Notes under the pieces: model-generated
Told to the model about the DNA's origin: nothing
The model's database searches: none
What the model saw: the letters and a program-made list of their open reading frames with translations, nothing else
Position numbers and translations under genes: made by a program
From: Virgibacillus dokdonensis
GTDB taxonomy: Bacteria; Bacillota; Bacilli; Bacillales; Amphibacillaceae
Reading direction: 5' to 3'
Length of the DNA stretch: 64,000 nucleotides
NCBI RefSeq assembly: GCF_900166595.1
Contig: NZ_LT745763.1
Coordinates: 1,396,814-1,460,813, forward strand
In this document: positions 18,276 to 27,574 of the stretch, in pieces
Position numbering within the stretch: position 1 is the stretch's first letter
Layout: the number at the start of each line of letters is the position of its first letter

Positions 18276-19091
18276 ATGGTATTCATTCTTTGTTTAGCAA
18301 TAGGGATAATAACAGCGCTGGTTGGTGCTCTGATGGGGTTAGGTGGAGGACTTGTTCTGATTCCAAGCTTACTATGGTTACATCAATTTTTAGATGCATT
18401 CGCGTGGGCAACGCCACAAACTGTAGTTGGAATTTCCCTTGTAGCAATGGTATTCACGGCATTATCTTCAACAATTGCTTATGTAAAAACAAAACGGATT
18501 GATTATAAAGCAGGTTTGTGGCTTATTTCAGGGAGTATTCCTGGAAGTGTTTTTGGCTCTTGGCTCAACAAGTTTATGGATACAGAGCCGTTTTTATTTT
18601 ACTTTGGAATCGTTATGATCGCAGTGTCCATGTTGTTTTTTATGAAACGAAAGATAACCTCGCAAGTTGAACCTAAAAATCAAAGTTTACGGAGTTTTTA
18701 TATAGACGGTAAAACGTATTATTATCATTTTTCGGCTTGGATAGCCTTTGTGTTGTCGCTAGTTGTAGGGATTCTTTCCGGCTTGTTTGGTATTGGTGGT
18801 GGATCAATCATGGTTCCCGCTATGATCCTTTTATTTGGTATACCTACGCATGTAGCTACAGCGACATCTATGTTTATGATTTTATTTATTAGTCTAATTG
18901 GAGCTAGCACGCATATTTCACTTGGTCATTTGGAATGGCAATATGCGCTATTCTTTATTCCAGGAGCATGGATTGGTGGAAAATTAGGTGCCATGATCAA
19001 TCAACGTTTGACTGGAAAAGCGCTTGAATGGATTTTGCGCATTTTATTAATTATAATTGGTATTCGAATGATTTTCCAAGGGCTGTCATAA
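18276..19091 (+). CDS. yunE: TauE/SafE-family membrane permease (YunE)
   Basis: This 271-residue membrane protein has two repeats of the family motif (GALMGLGGGLVLIPSL near residue 17 and GLFGIGGGSIMVPAM near 170) and about eight helices. The family includes exporters of sulfite and sulfo-organic anions, but the substrate of YunE is not known. AAGGGGGC precedes the ATG at 18276. The stop codon overlaps the ribosome binding site of yunD, so the two form an operon as in B. subtilis. Confidence 0.88.
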   Translation: MVFILCLAIGIITALVGALMGLGGGLVLIPSLLWLHQFLDAFAWATPQTVVGISLVAMVFTALSSTIAYVKTKRIDYKAGLWLISGSIPGSVFGSWLNKFMDTEPFLFYFGIVMIAVSMLFFMKRKITSQVEPKNQSLRSFYIDGKTYYYHFSAWIAFVLSLVVGILSGLFGIGGGSIMVPAMILLFGIPTHVATATSMFMILFISLIGASTHISLGHLEWQYALFFIPGAWIGGKLGAMINQRLTGKALEWILRILLIIIGIRMIFQGLS

Positions 19092-19105
19092 GGAGTATTT
19101 GTAAA

Positions 19106-20503
19106 ATGGAAGAACAAATCTATTTTTATTATACGAACGATTTACATAGTAAGTTTGATCATTGGTCCCAAGTATCGTATTTTTTAAAGCAATCGAAACG
19201 TCGTTGTGAAAGAATAGGCGATTCGTGCTGGACGGTAGATATTGGTGATCATATGGATAGAGTACATCCAATAGCAGAAGCATTTAAGGGGCAAGCAAAT
19301 ACTGCTTTATTAAATGAAGCTGGTTACGATATCGTTACACTTGGTAACAATGAGGGCATTACTATTTCTCATGATGAGCTCCATGCATTATACGGTGAGG
19401 CGAAATTTACAGTAGTTTGTGGGAATCTACATAATACGATTGGAAAAGCACCAAGCTGGCTACAGTCTTATAAAATAGTAACTTCAAAACAAGGGGTCAA
19501 AATTGCTGTGTTAGGACTCACGGCGCCTTTTAATGCGTATTATGAGTTGCTGGGCTGGCATGTTTCTCCGCCTTTAGAACAGTTGGAGCACTTGTTAGAT
19601 ACTGTGAACCGTGAAGCGAACATCATTATCGTTTTATCTCACTTAGGATATAGTGAGGATTGTGAAATAGCCCGTCGATTTCCAAATGTTGATGTAATTA
19701 TAGGTGGACATACACATCATTTGTTAAAAAGTGGTGAACGTGTGAATAATAGCCTTCTTACTGCTGCAGGAAAAAATTGTTACTATGTTGGTGAAGTCAG
19801 TTTAACATGGGATCATAAGCAAGGTAAATTAAAAAACAAACAGGCACACACGACAAATATTAGCCATTTGCCAAAAGACCTAGATACAGAAGAATTGCTA
19901 GTAGCGTATGAAGAGCAAGCAAAAATTAGATTGTCGGAACCAGTTGTTCAATTATCCAGCTGTTTAAAAGTGAATTGGCGCAAAGTAACTCCAATTTTAC
20001 AAGCTTTAACAGCAGCGCTAAAAGAGCAAACAGATGCTGATTTTGCTATGCTAAATGCGGGTGTATTACTAGAAAGCTTGCCTAAAGGAGTTGTCACATA
20101 CGGGGACATTCACCGTATTTGTCCACATCCGATAAATACATGTGTCGTTGAATTAACTGGAAGTGAAATAGTAGAAGCTATCCGTTCTTCTTTAACAGAA
20201 GAATTTATGGAATTTCAGTTAAAAGGGTTTGGTTTTCGCGGGAAAATGATAGGTAGAATGGCTTTTTCAGGTTTAACACCGCAATTAGAGAAATTAAAAG
20301 ATGGAGCAGTATTTGTTAAACAAGTATGTCAAACAGAGGGCGTTCCATTACAACCGAATCAAATGTATACATTGGCTACCGCTGATACGTTTACGTTTGG
20401 AAGATTAATTCCGGAAATTGCACGTTCGGAAATGAAAAAATACTATTTGCCAGCATTTCTGCGGGATATATTGGCACAAACTTTAAGACGTATGTATGGG
20501 TGA
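19106..20503 (+). CDS. yunD: Metallophosphoesterase / 5'-nucleotidase-like protein (YunD)
   Basis: The 465-residue protein has an N-terminal calcineurin-type domain with metal-binding motifs TNDLHS, GDHMDR, LGNNE, VLSHLG and GGHTHH, and a C-terminal 5'-nucleotidase domain (LNAGVLLESL). There is no signal peptide, so it should be cytosolic, unlike secreted UshA-type enzymes. The start is ATG 19106 (MEEQIYFYYT) with AAGGAG overlapping the yunE stop codon; a frame opening at 19028 lies inside yunE. It probably hydrolyses nucleotides or related phosphoesters; the substrate is unproven. Confidence 0.88.
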   Translation: MEEQIYFYYTNDLHSKFDHWSQVSYFLKQSKRRCERIGDSCWTVDIGDHMDRVHPIAEAFKGQANTALLNEAGYDIVTLGNNEGITISHDELHALYGEAKFTVVCGNLHNTIGKAPSWLQSYKIVTSKQGVKIAVLGLTAPFNAYYELLGWHVSPPLEQLEHLLDTVNREANIIIVLSHLGYSEDCEIARRFPNVDVIIGGHTHHLLKSGERVNNSLLTAAGKNCYYVGEVSLTWDHKQGKLKNKQAHTTNISHLPKDLDTEELLVAYEEQAKIRLSEPVVQLSSCLKVNWRKVTPILQALTAALKEQTDADFAMLNAGVLLESLPKGVVTYGDIHRICPHPINTCVVELTGSEIVEAIRSSLTEEFMEFQLKGFGFRGKMIGRMAFSGLTPQLEKLKDGAVFVKQVCQTEGVPLQPNQMYTLATADTFTFGRLIPEIARSEMKKYYLPAFLRDILAQTLRRMYG

Positions 20504-20724
20504 TGTTTTTTAGCATTCCACCAGTCTGTGAAGCTCCTGCTTTAAGAAAGCCTGTATAGTAAGAGATAACACTATTTAAATTTTATTTCTTCTTTAAAAA
20601 TTCGTGGGGCAGAAAAGAAACGCTCATGAATGAAAGATACACTTTATATGAAACATGGAATGATAGAATTTTTCATTCTAATCCTCCTTTAGCATACATA
20701 GACTTGCTTTGAGGAGGTTTTTTG

Positions 20725-21498
20725 ATGAAAAAGCGACCAAGAAGGAAATTACGAACAGACTCCCCTTTGAAAATAATATTATTGTTGACGACAATTGCTT
20801 TTGTTCTTTTGACCTCCCTTAGTATTTTAATTGTTGATAAAGGGATAACTCCTCCTTTGATGGAGATAGCAAATCAAAAAACAAGAGAATTTGCTACGAG
20901 AACGATTAATGAAGCAGTGAAATCGACTGAAAATATTAGCTTTGATGATTTAATGGAAGTTAATTCGGAAAATGATGTATCTATTGTCGGGTGGAAATCC
21001 GCTGCTGTAAATCGTGCGCTTCGAGCGGCTACCAAACGAGCAGAATACTTTTTGTACGGTATGAATAAAGGGCAAACATTGGATACAGAAGATCCCGACA
21101 TGCCACCACAGGATTATGGAGATACAGCAAATGAGTTAGCGGATAAAGACCCTACAGTTGTTGAGATTCCAATAGGTCAAGCTACTGGGAGCACGATTTT
21201 AGCAAATCTAGGACCTAAAATACCGGTTCATTTTGAAATTGTTGGTAGTATTCAATCAGATGTGGAATATATTATGAAAGACTTTGGGATCAATGCTGCT
21301 TTAATAGAAATATATATACCAGTGACAGTAAATGCACAAATTGTTGTACCGTTTAGTACGGAGTCAGCAGAAATTCGTACGAAGGTATATGTAGATTCTC
21401 GTGTAATTATGGGCGATGTTCCACAATTTTACGGAGGTGATGGTGAAAACGCACCTAACATTTCCGTTCCCAAAGATGACTTGAATCGAGACAATTAA
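20725..21498 (+). CDS. yunB: Sporulation protein YunB
   Basis: The 257-residue protein has one N-terminal membrane helix (about residues 16-40, with ILLLTTIAFVLLTSLSILIV) and an outer domain. Strong landmarks of YunB are present: TPPLMEIANQKTREFATRTI at the start of the domain and GVDSRVIMGDVP-like VDSRVIMGDVPQFY near the end. In B. subtilis yunB is transcribed in the mother cell under sigma E and is needed for efficient sporulation. GAGGAGG lies 7 bases before ATG 20725. The 3' end of the gene overlaps the promoter of the lysine riboswitch. Confidence 0.9.
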   Translation: MKKRPRRKLRTDSPLKIILLLTTIAFVLLTSLSILIVDKGITPPLMEIANQKTREFATRTINEAVKSTENISFDDLMEVNSENDVSIVGWKSAAVNRALRAATKRAEYFLYGMNKGQTLDTEDPDMPPQDYGDTANELADKDPTVVEIPIGQATGSTILANLGPKIPVHFEIVGSIQSDVEYIMKDFGINAALIEIYIPVTVNAQIVVPFSTESAEIRTKVYVDSRVIMGDVPQFYGGDGENAPNISVPKDDLNRDN

Positions 21499-21509
21499 AA
21501 TGTTATAAT
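21481..21509 (+). promoter_or_regulatory. Sigma-A type promoter of the lysine-riboswitch transcript
   Basis: TTGAAT (21481-21486) and TATAAT (21504-21509) are 17 bases apart. The promoter lies across the end of yunB, about 30 bases before the riboswitch. Confidence 0.75.
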
Positions 21510-21539
21510 TACTTTTATAAATAGAATATTTAAACCTTA

Positions 21540-21727
21540 TCAGATCGGTGAGGTAGAGGTGCAGTATATAAGAGTAGTCTATTGGAGGATGACAACGATG
21601 AAGGTAGATGAAAGGATATATTGCCGAAGCAGTATGTAAGGGTCGCACTTCGTATTGCTGGTATGCTTTTGAATAAGAGGTATACTGTCATGCAGCAAGC
21701 AACATGCATGGAGAACTACTGATCGAA
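21540..21727 (+). ncRNA. Lysine riboswitch (L box)
   Basis: The conserved core of the lysine riboswitch is readable: GAGGTAGAGGTGC at the 5' side, AGAGTA, then GAAGGTAGATGAAAGG, TTGCCGAAG, GCTGGTAT, ACTGTCAT and the closing GGAGAACTACTGATC. The closing helix P1 pairs GATCGGT (21543-21549) with ACTGATC (21718-21724). A terminator follows at 21750. Lysine binding is expected to stabilise this fold and let the terminator form, shutting off the NhaC-family gene. Confidence 0.92.
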
Positions 21728-21749
21728 ATGGAGGATAACGTATATTGTA

Positions 21750-21787
21750 AAGACAATGGTAGGTTATTTTCTATCATTGTCTTTTTC
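21750..21787 (+). terminator. Terminator of the lysine riboswitch expression platform
   Basis: AAGACAATGGTAG (from 21750) pairs with CTATCATTGTCTT, followed by a T-run up to 21785. It lies between the riboswitch and the transporter gene and is the likely regulated terminator. Confidence 0.85.
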
Positions 21788-21887
21788 TATGTTTTAACTT
21801 AAAAAACTTCAATTCACTTATCCCCTCTCTCCTTGAACAGTATGTTTCCTTGCTCGATTGCAACCAATTTTTATGGAGGTAACCGGA

Positions 21888-23444
21888 ATGGAAGGAACAA
21901 TTTTTTCACTTATCCCAGCAGTTTTGATGCTGGTACTAGTTCTCTTAACGAGAAATGTTTTATTATCTTTAGGAACTGGAATTGTAGTAGGCGCGCTGCT
22001 TATCCATAATTTTTCTGTTTTAGATTCATTCCACGAGATTTGGACACAGTTTTATACCATTTTTGTCTCTGATGGAGCACTAAATACTGGGAATATTCTA
22101 TTGCTATCATTTTTAATATTATTAGGGATGATGACTGCTTTTTTACAAGCGTCTGGAGGAAGCAAAGCCTTTGGTGATTGGATGATAAAAAAAGTAAAAA
22201 CTCGCTCTGGAGCTCAGGGAATGAGTGCATTCTTAGGGTTAATTATATTTATAGATGATTATTTTAACAGTTTGGCCGTTGGTCAGATTGCCCGCCCACT
22301 TACAGATCGACATAAAGTTTCCCGAGCTAAATTGGCCTATATCATTGACTCGACATCTGCACCTGTCACAGTTATATCTCCTATTTCTAGCTGGGGAGCA
22401 TATATCATTGGAATTATGGGTGGCTTATTTGCTGCCAACGGAATTACATCATTGGAGCCTTTGGAAGCTTTTGTTAAAATGATCCCCTATAATTTATATG
22501 CAATCGCAGCAGTTTTAGCGGTTTTTTTAGTTGCTTATTTAAAAGTAGATATTGGTCCAATGCGAAAACATGAAAAACGTGCAATGGAAACAGGTGAATT
22601 AATTGATCCAAAACAGGATAGTGTACCAGGAGATTTAAGTGACACGTTTACAGCACATCAAAATGGGAGAATTTATCATCTTTTATTACCTATTGGTGTA
22701 CTAATTGTAGCAACAGTGTCTTCAATGATTATTACTGGCGCAATGGCTACAGAAGGTAACATCAATTTACTTACTATATTTGCAAACACTAACGTAAACT
22801 TATCCTTGTTTACTGGTGGTGTAATTGCAGTATTAACCTCCTTTTTGTTCCATCTTAGCCAGCAAAAACCGAGAAATTCAAGCTTAAAGATTGTTTTAGA
22901 AGGTGCCAAAACAATGATGCCAGCAATTTATATTCTACTCTTGGCTTGGATGATAGGTTCTATTATTGGGGTTTTGGAAACGGGTGAATATTTAGCTGGT
23001 ATCGTAAACGATGCCTCGTTAAACCCTGCTTTATTGCCATTTTTGTTTTTCATTATTGCTGGTTTTATGGCACTTGCAACAGGAACATCTTGGGGAACGT
23101 TTGGAATCATGTTACCGATTGCTGCGGAAGTAACAAGTATTACAGATATGGAAATGCTATTACCATCTATGGCGGCGGTATTAGCTGGTGCTGTCTTTGG
23201 AGATCATTGTACACCGATATCGGATACAACTATTCTGTCAGCTACGGGAGCAGGAGCGAATCATATTGATCATGTGATGACACAACTTCCTTACGCTTTA
23301 ATTGCAGCTTTAGCTGCATCTATTGGTTACATTTTAGTTGGACTTACAAATCAAGTGTTACTGCCTCTACTAGTGTCACTATCCATTATTATTGCCTTTG
23401 CTACCATTATTCATTTTGTGAGAAAAACAAAAACGGTCCAATAA
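21888..23444 (+). CDS. NhaC-family antiporter, predicted lysine transporter (LysW-like)
   Basis: This polytopic membrane protein of about 518 residues is of the NhaC family, with family segments FIDDYFNSLAVGQIARPLTD, STSAPVTVISPISSWGAYI and GAVFGDHCTPISDTT. Members are usually annotated Na+/H+ antiporters, but comparative genomics links some to lysine riboswitches as amino-acid transporters, and this gene sits directly behind one. Import of lysine is therefore the better prediction. I choose ATG 21888 with GGAGG 8 bases upstream; an earlier in-frame TTG at 21858 lacks a ribosome binding site. A strong terminator follows. Confidence 0.88.
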   Translation: MEGTIFSLIPAVLMLVLVLLTRNVLLSLGTGIVVGALLIHNFSVLDSFHEIWTQFYTIFVSDGALNTGNILLLSFLILLGMMTAFLQASGGSKAFGDWMIKKVKTRSGAQGMSAFLGLIIFIDDYFNSLAVGQIARPLTDRHKVSRAKLAYIIDSTSAPVTVISPISSWGAYIIGIMGGLFAANGITSLEPLEAFVKMIPYNLYAIAAVLAVFLVAYLKVDIGPMRKHEKRAMETGELIDPKQDSVPGDLSDTFTAHQNGRIYHLLLPIGVLIVATVSSMIITGAMATEGNINLLTIFANTNVNLSLFTGGVIAVLTSFLFHLSQQKPRNSSLKIVLEGAKTMMPAIYILLLAWMIGSIIGVLETGEYLAGIVNDASLNPALLPFLFFIIAGFMALATGTSWGTFGIMLPIAAEVTSITDMEMLLPSMAAVLAGAVFGDHCTPISDTTILSATGAGANHIDHVMTQLPYALIAALAASIGYILVGLTNQVLLPLLVSLSIIIAFATIIHFVRKTKTVQ

Positions 23445-23461
23445 GTGTATGGAAGTGAAAA

Positions 23462-23526
23462 GCCTCTAAGGTTTCGACGCTAAGAAATCAAAAACTTCTT
23501 AGCGTAAAGCCGAAGGAGGTTTTTTG
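23462..23526 (+). terminator. Long intrinsic terminator after the NhaC-family gene
   Basis: CCTCTAAGGTTTCG with GACGCTAAGAA (from 23463) pairs with TTCTTAGCG and AAGCCGAAGGAGG (to 23519), followed by TTTTTT. Confidence 0.88.
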
Positions 23527-23528
23527 CA

Positions 23529-23560
23529 TTATAGGAAAGCATAAAAGCTTAAAGGTTTAT
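23529..23560 (+). repeat. Intergenic repeat family, left part
   Basis: It contains TTATAGGAAAGCATAAAAG and TTAAAGGTTTAT. It starts directly behind a terminator, like the copy at 11313. The rest of the space to 23758 holds no gene. Confidence 0.6.
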
Positions 23561-23758
23561 GGCTAGTATTATCTCTCAACATATCGACTGGTCATTTTTA
23601 GTGTGTTTTTTAGTATTCCATATAATGGGCATAAATATTTTTTGACATATGCATGAAGTGCCGTTATAATACAAACATAAATATCTGAAAAAACCAAACT
23701 TTTAAAAGATTTCTTCTTTCTAAATTTTTTAGACAGAAGAATAAAGGGGGAAAAAGAT

Positions 23759-25288
23759 ATGGAAACACGTTCGCAGTGGGGAACAAGAGCAGGATTTATT
23801 CTGGCAGCCATTGGTTCAGCTGTGGGATTAGGGAATATTTGGCGTTTTCCTGCTGAAGCTTATGGCAATGGTGGAGGTGCCTTCTTTATTCCGTATTTAT
23901 TTGCCTTATTAACAGCTGGTATTCCTATTTTAATCATGGAATTTACGATGGGGCAAAAATACCGCGGTTCTGCTCCATTAACGTTTCGAAAAATGAATAG
24001 GAAAACCGAATTTATTGGCTGGTGGGCAGTGCTGGTGGCGTTTGTGATTTCTACTTATTATTCTGTTATTATTGCCTGGGCAATATCTTATGCCTATTTT
24101 TCTATTAATTTATCCTGGGGGGCGGATACAGAAGGTTTTTTATTTAATGATTATTTAAAAACAGTTGACCCAGGACAGATAGGGAATTTGGTTCCTGGGG
24201 TATTTATTCCACTAATTTTAGTCTGGATTGTTGTCTTGTTTATCTTGTTCCGCGGTGTGAAAAAAGGAATTGAAATTGCGAATCGCATTTTCATTCCTAC
24301 ATTAGCTATTATATTTTTAATTATTGTTATTCGCGCGGTAACATTGGATGGAGCACTCCAAGGTTTGCAAGCCTTTTTCGAACCAGATTTTAGTAGTATT
24401 TTTTCAGGTGAAGTATGGGTCGCTGCCTACGGGCAAATATTTTTTAGTCTATCGATCGCATTTGCAATTATGATTACGTATTCAAGTTATTTACCTAAGA
24501 ATTCAGATATAACAAACAATGCATTTATTACTGGGTTTGGAAACTCTAGTTTTGAATTACTTGCAGGAATAGGCGTCTTTTCGGTACTTGGATTTATGGC
24601 AGGTCAATCCGGTGTAGCTGTAGATGAAGTTGTTTCGGATGGTGTTGGTCTTGCATTTGTTGTTTTTCCAGCCATTATTAATGAGTTTCCTGGCTTAAAT
24701 GGATTGTTCGGTTTCTTGTTTTTTGCATCTTTGGTTTTAGCTGGGTTAACATCGTTAATGTCCATTTCGGAAACATACATTGCTGGTATATCTGATAAGT
24801 TTAATATATCCCGTGGAAAAGCAGTCCTGTTTGGAGGGGGGATAGCTGCACTTATTTCGCTCATTTATGCAACACAAGGTGGCTTGTTCTTCCTTGATAC
24901 GGCAGATTATTTTATTAATCAATTTGGTGTAGCAATGCTTGGTTTAGTAGAAGTTGTATTAATTGCTTGGTTACTTCGCCAAGTGAAAAATTTGAAAAAC
25001 CATGCGGATGAATTATCTGATATTAAGTTAGGCTGGTGGTTCCCGGTTAGTTTAAATGTTATTACACCAATTGTATTAGGATATATGATGTTCGATATAT
25101 TACGGTTAAATATATTGAAGTTATTTGATACACCAACAGGTAATTATGAAGGTTATTCTGATACATTTATTTTATTTGGAGGTTGGTCAGTTGCTGCCGC
25201 AGCACTAATTATAGGTGTCTTTATGGCTGCTACAAAATGGCGTTCCAAAGAGGCTAAAGGTTATTCGGATCAAAGGGAGGCTAAATAA
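23759..25288 (+). CDS. Sodium-dependent amino-acid transporter, NSS/SNF family
   Basis: The 509-residue protein has about twelve helices and the neurotransmitter:sodium symporter signature at the start: GTRAGFILAAIGSAVGLGNI, then WRFPAEAYGNGGGAF. The conserved Na+-binding backbone of helix 1 is intact. Relatives with a small partner such as the next gene (MetP/MetS of Corynebacterium) import methionine and alanine, so this substrate range is likely. AAAGGGGG precedes the ATG. The gene is followed after one base by the small subunit. Confidence 0.9.
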   Translation: METRSQWGTRAGFILAAIGSAVGLGNIWRFPAEAYGNGGGAFFIPYLFALLTAGIPILIMEFTMGQKYRGSAPLTFRKMNRKTEFIGWWAVLVAFVISTYYSVIIAWAISYAYFSINLSWGADTEGFLFNDYLKTVDPGQIGNLVPGVFIPLILVWIVVLFILFRGVKKGIEIANRIFIPTLAIIFLIIVIRAVTLDGALQGLQAFFEPDFSSIFSGEVWVAAYGQIFFSLSIAFAIMITYSSYLPKNSDITNNAFITGFGNSSFELLAGIGVFSVLGFMAGQSGVAVDEVVSDGVGLAFVVFPAIINEFPGLNGLFGFLFFASLVLAGLTSLMSISETYIAGISDKFNISRGKAVLFGGGIAALISLIYATQGGLFFLDTADYFINQFGVAMLGLVEVVLIAWLLRQVKNLKNHADELSDIKLGWWFPVSLNVITPIVLGYMMFDILRLNILKLFDTPTGNYEGYSDTFILFGGWSVAAAALIIGVFMAATKWRSKEAKGYSDQREAK

Positions 25289-25289
25289 T

Positions 25290-25394
25290 ATGAGTTCCAG
25301 TGCTATCTTTGTCATGATCTTAGGAATGGTAATTATTTGGGGGGGACTTGCAGCAAGTATTACTTATGCAGTAAGAAAATCAAGACAAAAATAA
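25290..25394 (+). CDS. MetS-like small subunit of NSS transporter
   Basis: This 34-residue single-helix protein begins MSSSAIFVMILGMVIIWGGL and ends in a basic tail (VRKSRQK). It starts one base after the stop of the NSS transporter gene, with GGGAGG upstream in that gene. Small proteins of this form behind NSS genes are known as methionine/alanine importer small subunits (MetS family) and are needed for transport by MetP-type proteins. It is easily missed because of its size. Confidence 0.85.
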   Translation: MSSSAIFVMILGMVIIWGGLAASITYAVRKSRQK

Positions 25395-25540
25395 AAGCGG
25401 ATGGGATAAAATAAGAAAGTATGCAATTGAATAAAGACTTGTTTTGAAGCAAGTGCTTTATAAAACCCTCTATTTAAAAAGATGAAAATGAAGTGATCAG
25501 AATGATCATGTGAATATAAAAAAAAGATGTTATTGGGAAA

Positions 25541-25585
25541 TGCCAACAATACAAGGCGATGTAGCTTTGTATTGTTGGCATTTTA
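25541..25585. terminator. Bidirectional terminator between the NSS genes and lytH
   Basis: TGCCAACAATACAA (25541-25554) pairs with TTGTATTGTTGGCA (25567-25580), followed by TTTT. It separates convergent genes. Confidence 0.85.
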
Positions 25586-25593
25586 AAAGCATA

Positions 25594-26577
25594 TCATTTA
25601 TCCTTTTGTTTTGTCATGCGTTCCCACTTTTTCAAGTACGGATATGGATCAAAAGACCATTCGCTATACCCATTATCTTTATACATACCATAGTGTAAAT
25701 GTGGTGGGAATTTTCCCGAAGTACCAGGTGGCCCATAACCAGTAGAACCGACTCCTCCAAGCACATCACCTGGCTTCACAACTTTCCCTACTTCAATATC
25801 ATCTTCATAGCCACTCATGTGACCATAGTAATGGTAAATATTATATATATCTCTTATTCCAATGCGCCAACCACCGTATAAGTTCCAACCCATCATTTCC
25901 ACTACCCCATAAGTGGTTGACTTCACAGGAGTACCATAATCGGCAAAAATATCTGTCCCCTCATGAATTCTTAAGCCACCAAACCCTCTTCGATCTCCCC
26001 ATGTACTGCGATAACTATAATTATAAGATGTAGACACAGGGAAATCTCGTTGAAGTAACTCAATGTCTTGAAATTTTTTAAAGACTTTAGCTGTATTCAT
26101 AATGGTTTGGACAGTTAAATCTCGATTATAGTAATTCCATAGAGCAATCTTAATATCATCTTTTGTTTGTCCGTGCTGCAAAATATAGTTTCCCATTGTA
26201 TAGAGAACATCTTCAGGATTGGTCGGGTCAGCTATTTGATCGCCGTTGCCATCTTTTCCATAACCATTAAAAAAACGTATGAGTCGTTCATCATTAATCA
26301 TTGCTGCATTACCGAGGCCAAACCAAGCTTCTGTAGGCATTTCAATAGAAATCACTTGTTCATCATCAGCATCTTTTTTTGCGTTTCGTTCATAGTTATC
26401 AATGGCAGCAAAATAATACCATGGAATTTGTGTTACTGCTTCTGTTTTTTTAAATAATGCCATTCTTTTTTTATAAATAGAATCACTATCTGCTTTTGCA
26501 AGCGTAGGCGTAAGCATAATGGAAAGTGTAAATAATAAAAACGTTATAACAATACGGTTGATAGACAATTTTTTCAC
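25594..26577 (-). CDS. lytH: M23 peptidase LytH (L-Ala-D-Glu cortex/peptidoglycan endopeptidase)
   Basis: This exported protein of about 327 residues has an N-terminal signal sequence (hydrophobic stretch ITFLLFTLSIMLTP, then AKA/D). The C-terminal LytM-type zinc peptidase domain has HEGTD and the catalytic HLHYG motif. In B. subtilis LytH is a sporulation protein that trims L-alanine side chains in spore cortex peptidoglycan. The start is either GTG 26577, whose AAAGG is too close, or TTG 26568, for which AAAGGG lies at good distance; the latter may be correct. Its neighbour in B. subtilis, lipA, is absent here. Confidence 0.9.
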   Translation of the reverse strand: MKKLSINRIVITFLLFTLSIMLTPTLAKADSDSIYKKRMALFKKTEAVTQIPWYYFAAIDNYERNAKKDADDEQVISIEMPTEAWFGLGNAAMINDERLIRFFNGYGKDGNGDQIADPTNPEDVLYTMGNYILQHGQTKDDIKIALWNYYNRDLTVQTIMNTAKVFKKFQDIELLQRDFPVSTSYNYSYRSTWGDRRGFGGLRIHEGTDIFADYGTPVKSTTYGVVEMMGWNLYGGWRIGIRDIYNIYHYYGHMSGYEDDIEVGKVVKPGDVLGGVGSTGYGPPGTSGKFPPHLHYGMYKDNGYSEWSFDPYPYLKKWERMTKQKDK

Positions 26578-26905
26578 CCTTTTGATCCACGATAGGAAGT
26601 ATAAAAATTTTATGTATTGTAGTAGTGTTTCATCACTATAAAGACTTAGAATAAGTCAATCTTTTTGCATTTTGAACTATAAATTGTATTGGGTTTAACT
26701 TTTCCTACAATCTTCTTTTATATACAAAATTAGCTGAAAAAATATTTTTATCCTTCCGAGTGTTTTAGCAGAGAAAATTTTTGGGATTCGAAAATTTGAT
26801 GGATGGTATATAAAAAGCTAGCCATCATCTTGAAAGCAATGATGTGGCTTTCTATAGTGTGCAATAAGGACAAACGGTTTGACGTTTGTCCCATTCTACA
26901 AAAGT
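26578..26905 (-). other. Intergenic region with minus-strand hairpins
   Basis: GGATAGGAAGTATAAAA near 26592 is a fragment of the intergenic repeat family. GGACAAACG (26868-26876) pairs perfectly with CGTTTGTCC (26883-26891). AGCCATCAT (26819-26827) pairs with ATGATGTGGCT (26850-26839 region), and on the minus strand TTTTT follows it, which makes it a good terminator for yutC. No gene is visible. Confidence 0.55.
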
Positions 26906-27439
26906 TTATTTTGAATTTTTCATTTCTTTAATGATGTTATTAATGGTGTTGTCGTAGTCGTCTTCAGAAGTTGTTGAATTATGCAAGCTTTGAATGTCAT
27001 TAATTAAGTTTGTGTTATCAGTAGAATAGATATCAAAGTATCTTGGCAAGATGGAAGCGGCAGTTTTCTCTGCCATTTGTGATGCTCTTTCTTTATCGAA
27101 ATCATCTGCCTTTTCATAGGCGATGAGTACTTCTTCATCCGTTACTAACGTAGCAGCTTCCTTAAAAGCATCTGACCTTAACATGTTACGAGTAATCATA
27201 TCAGCCATCTTTGTACGGTCAATACGCATGGAGTGCTGTTTTTCTTTATCATTATCAATTTGTTCTTTTGAATAACGAACATAGCCCAGTCTGTTATCTG
27301 AGTCATTATCTGCAGGAGCTTCTTTATTTGGGTCAAGTTGGTTTTGTATACGTTCTCTTTCATTTGTGGCAGTATTATTATCCATACAACCAGTGGCTAA
27401 AAAGAGAACGGATAGACTGATTGGAATTATCCTTTTCAT
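26906..27439 (-). CDS. yutC: YhcN/YlaJ-family sporulation lipoprotein (YutC)
   Basis: The 177-residue lipoprotein has a lipobox LATGC (Cys18). The mature part is hydrophilic and contains the family pattern of YhcN/YlaJ proteins: ADMITRNMLRSDAFKEAATL, then VTDEEVLIAYEK. Such proteins are found in spore membranes and may help in germination or outgrowth. GGAGGG lies 7 bases before the ATG. Divergently transcribed yutD follows at 27575. Confidence 0.82.
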   Translation of the reverse strand: MKRIIPISLSVLFLATGCMDNNTATNERERIQNQLDPNKEAPADNDSDNRLGYVRYSKEQIDNDKEKQHSMRIDRTKMADMITRNMLRSDAFKEAATLVTDEEVLIAYEKADDFDKERASQMAEKTAASILPRYFDIYSTDNTNLINDIQSLHNSTTSEDDYDNTINNIIKEMKNSK

Positions 27440-27574
27440 TGTTTACCCTCCATTCTTTTAAAAGATCATTATTAGTTTGTTTATTCGAAACTGAAATCAT
27501 AACTGTTTTTTTCTGGAGCGTTTAGGTAAAAGGTGTTAAACTGAAAAGATACCGATGTTAAAGGGGAATCGAGT

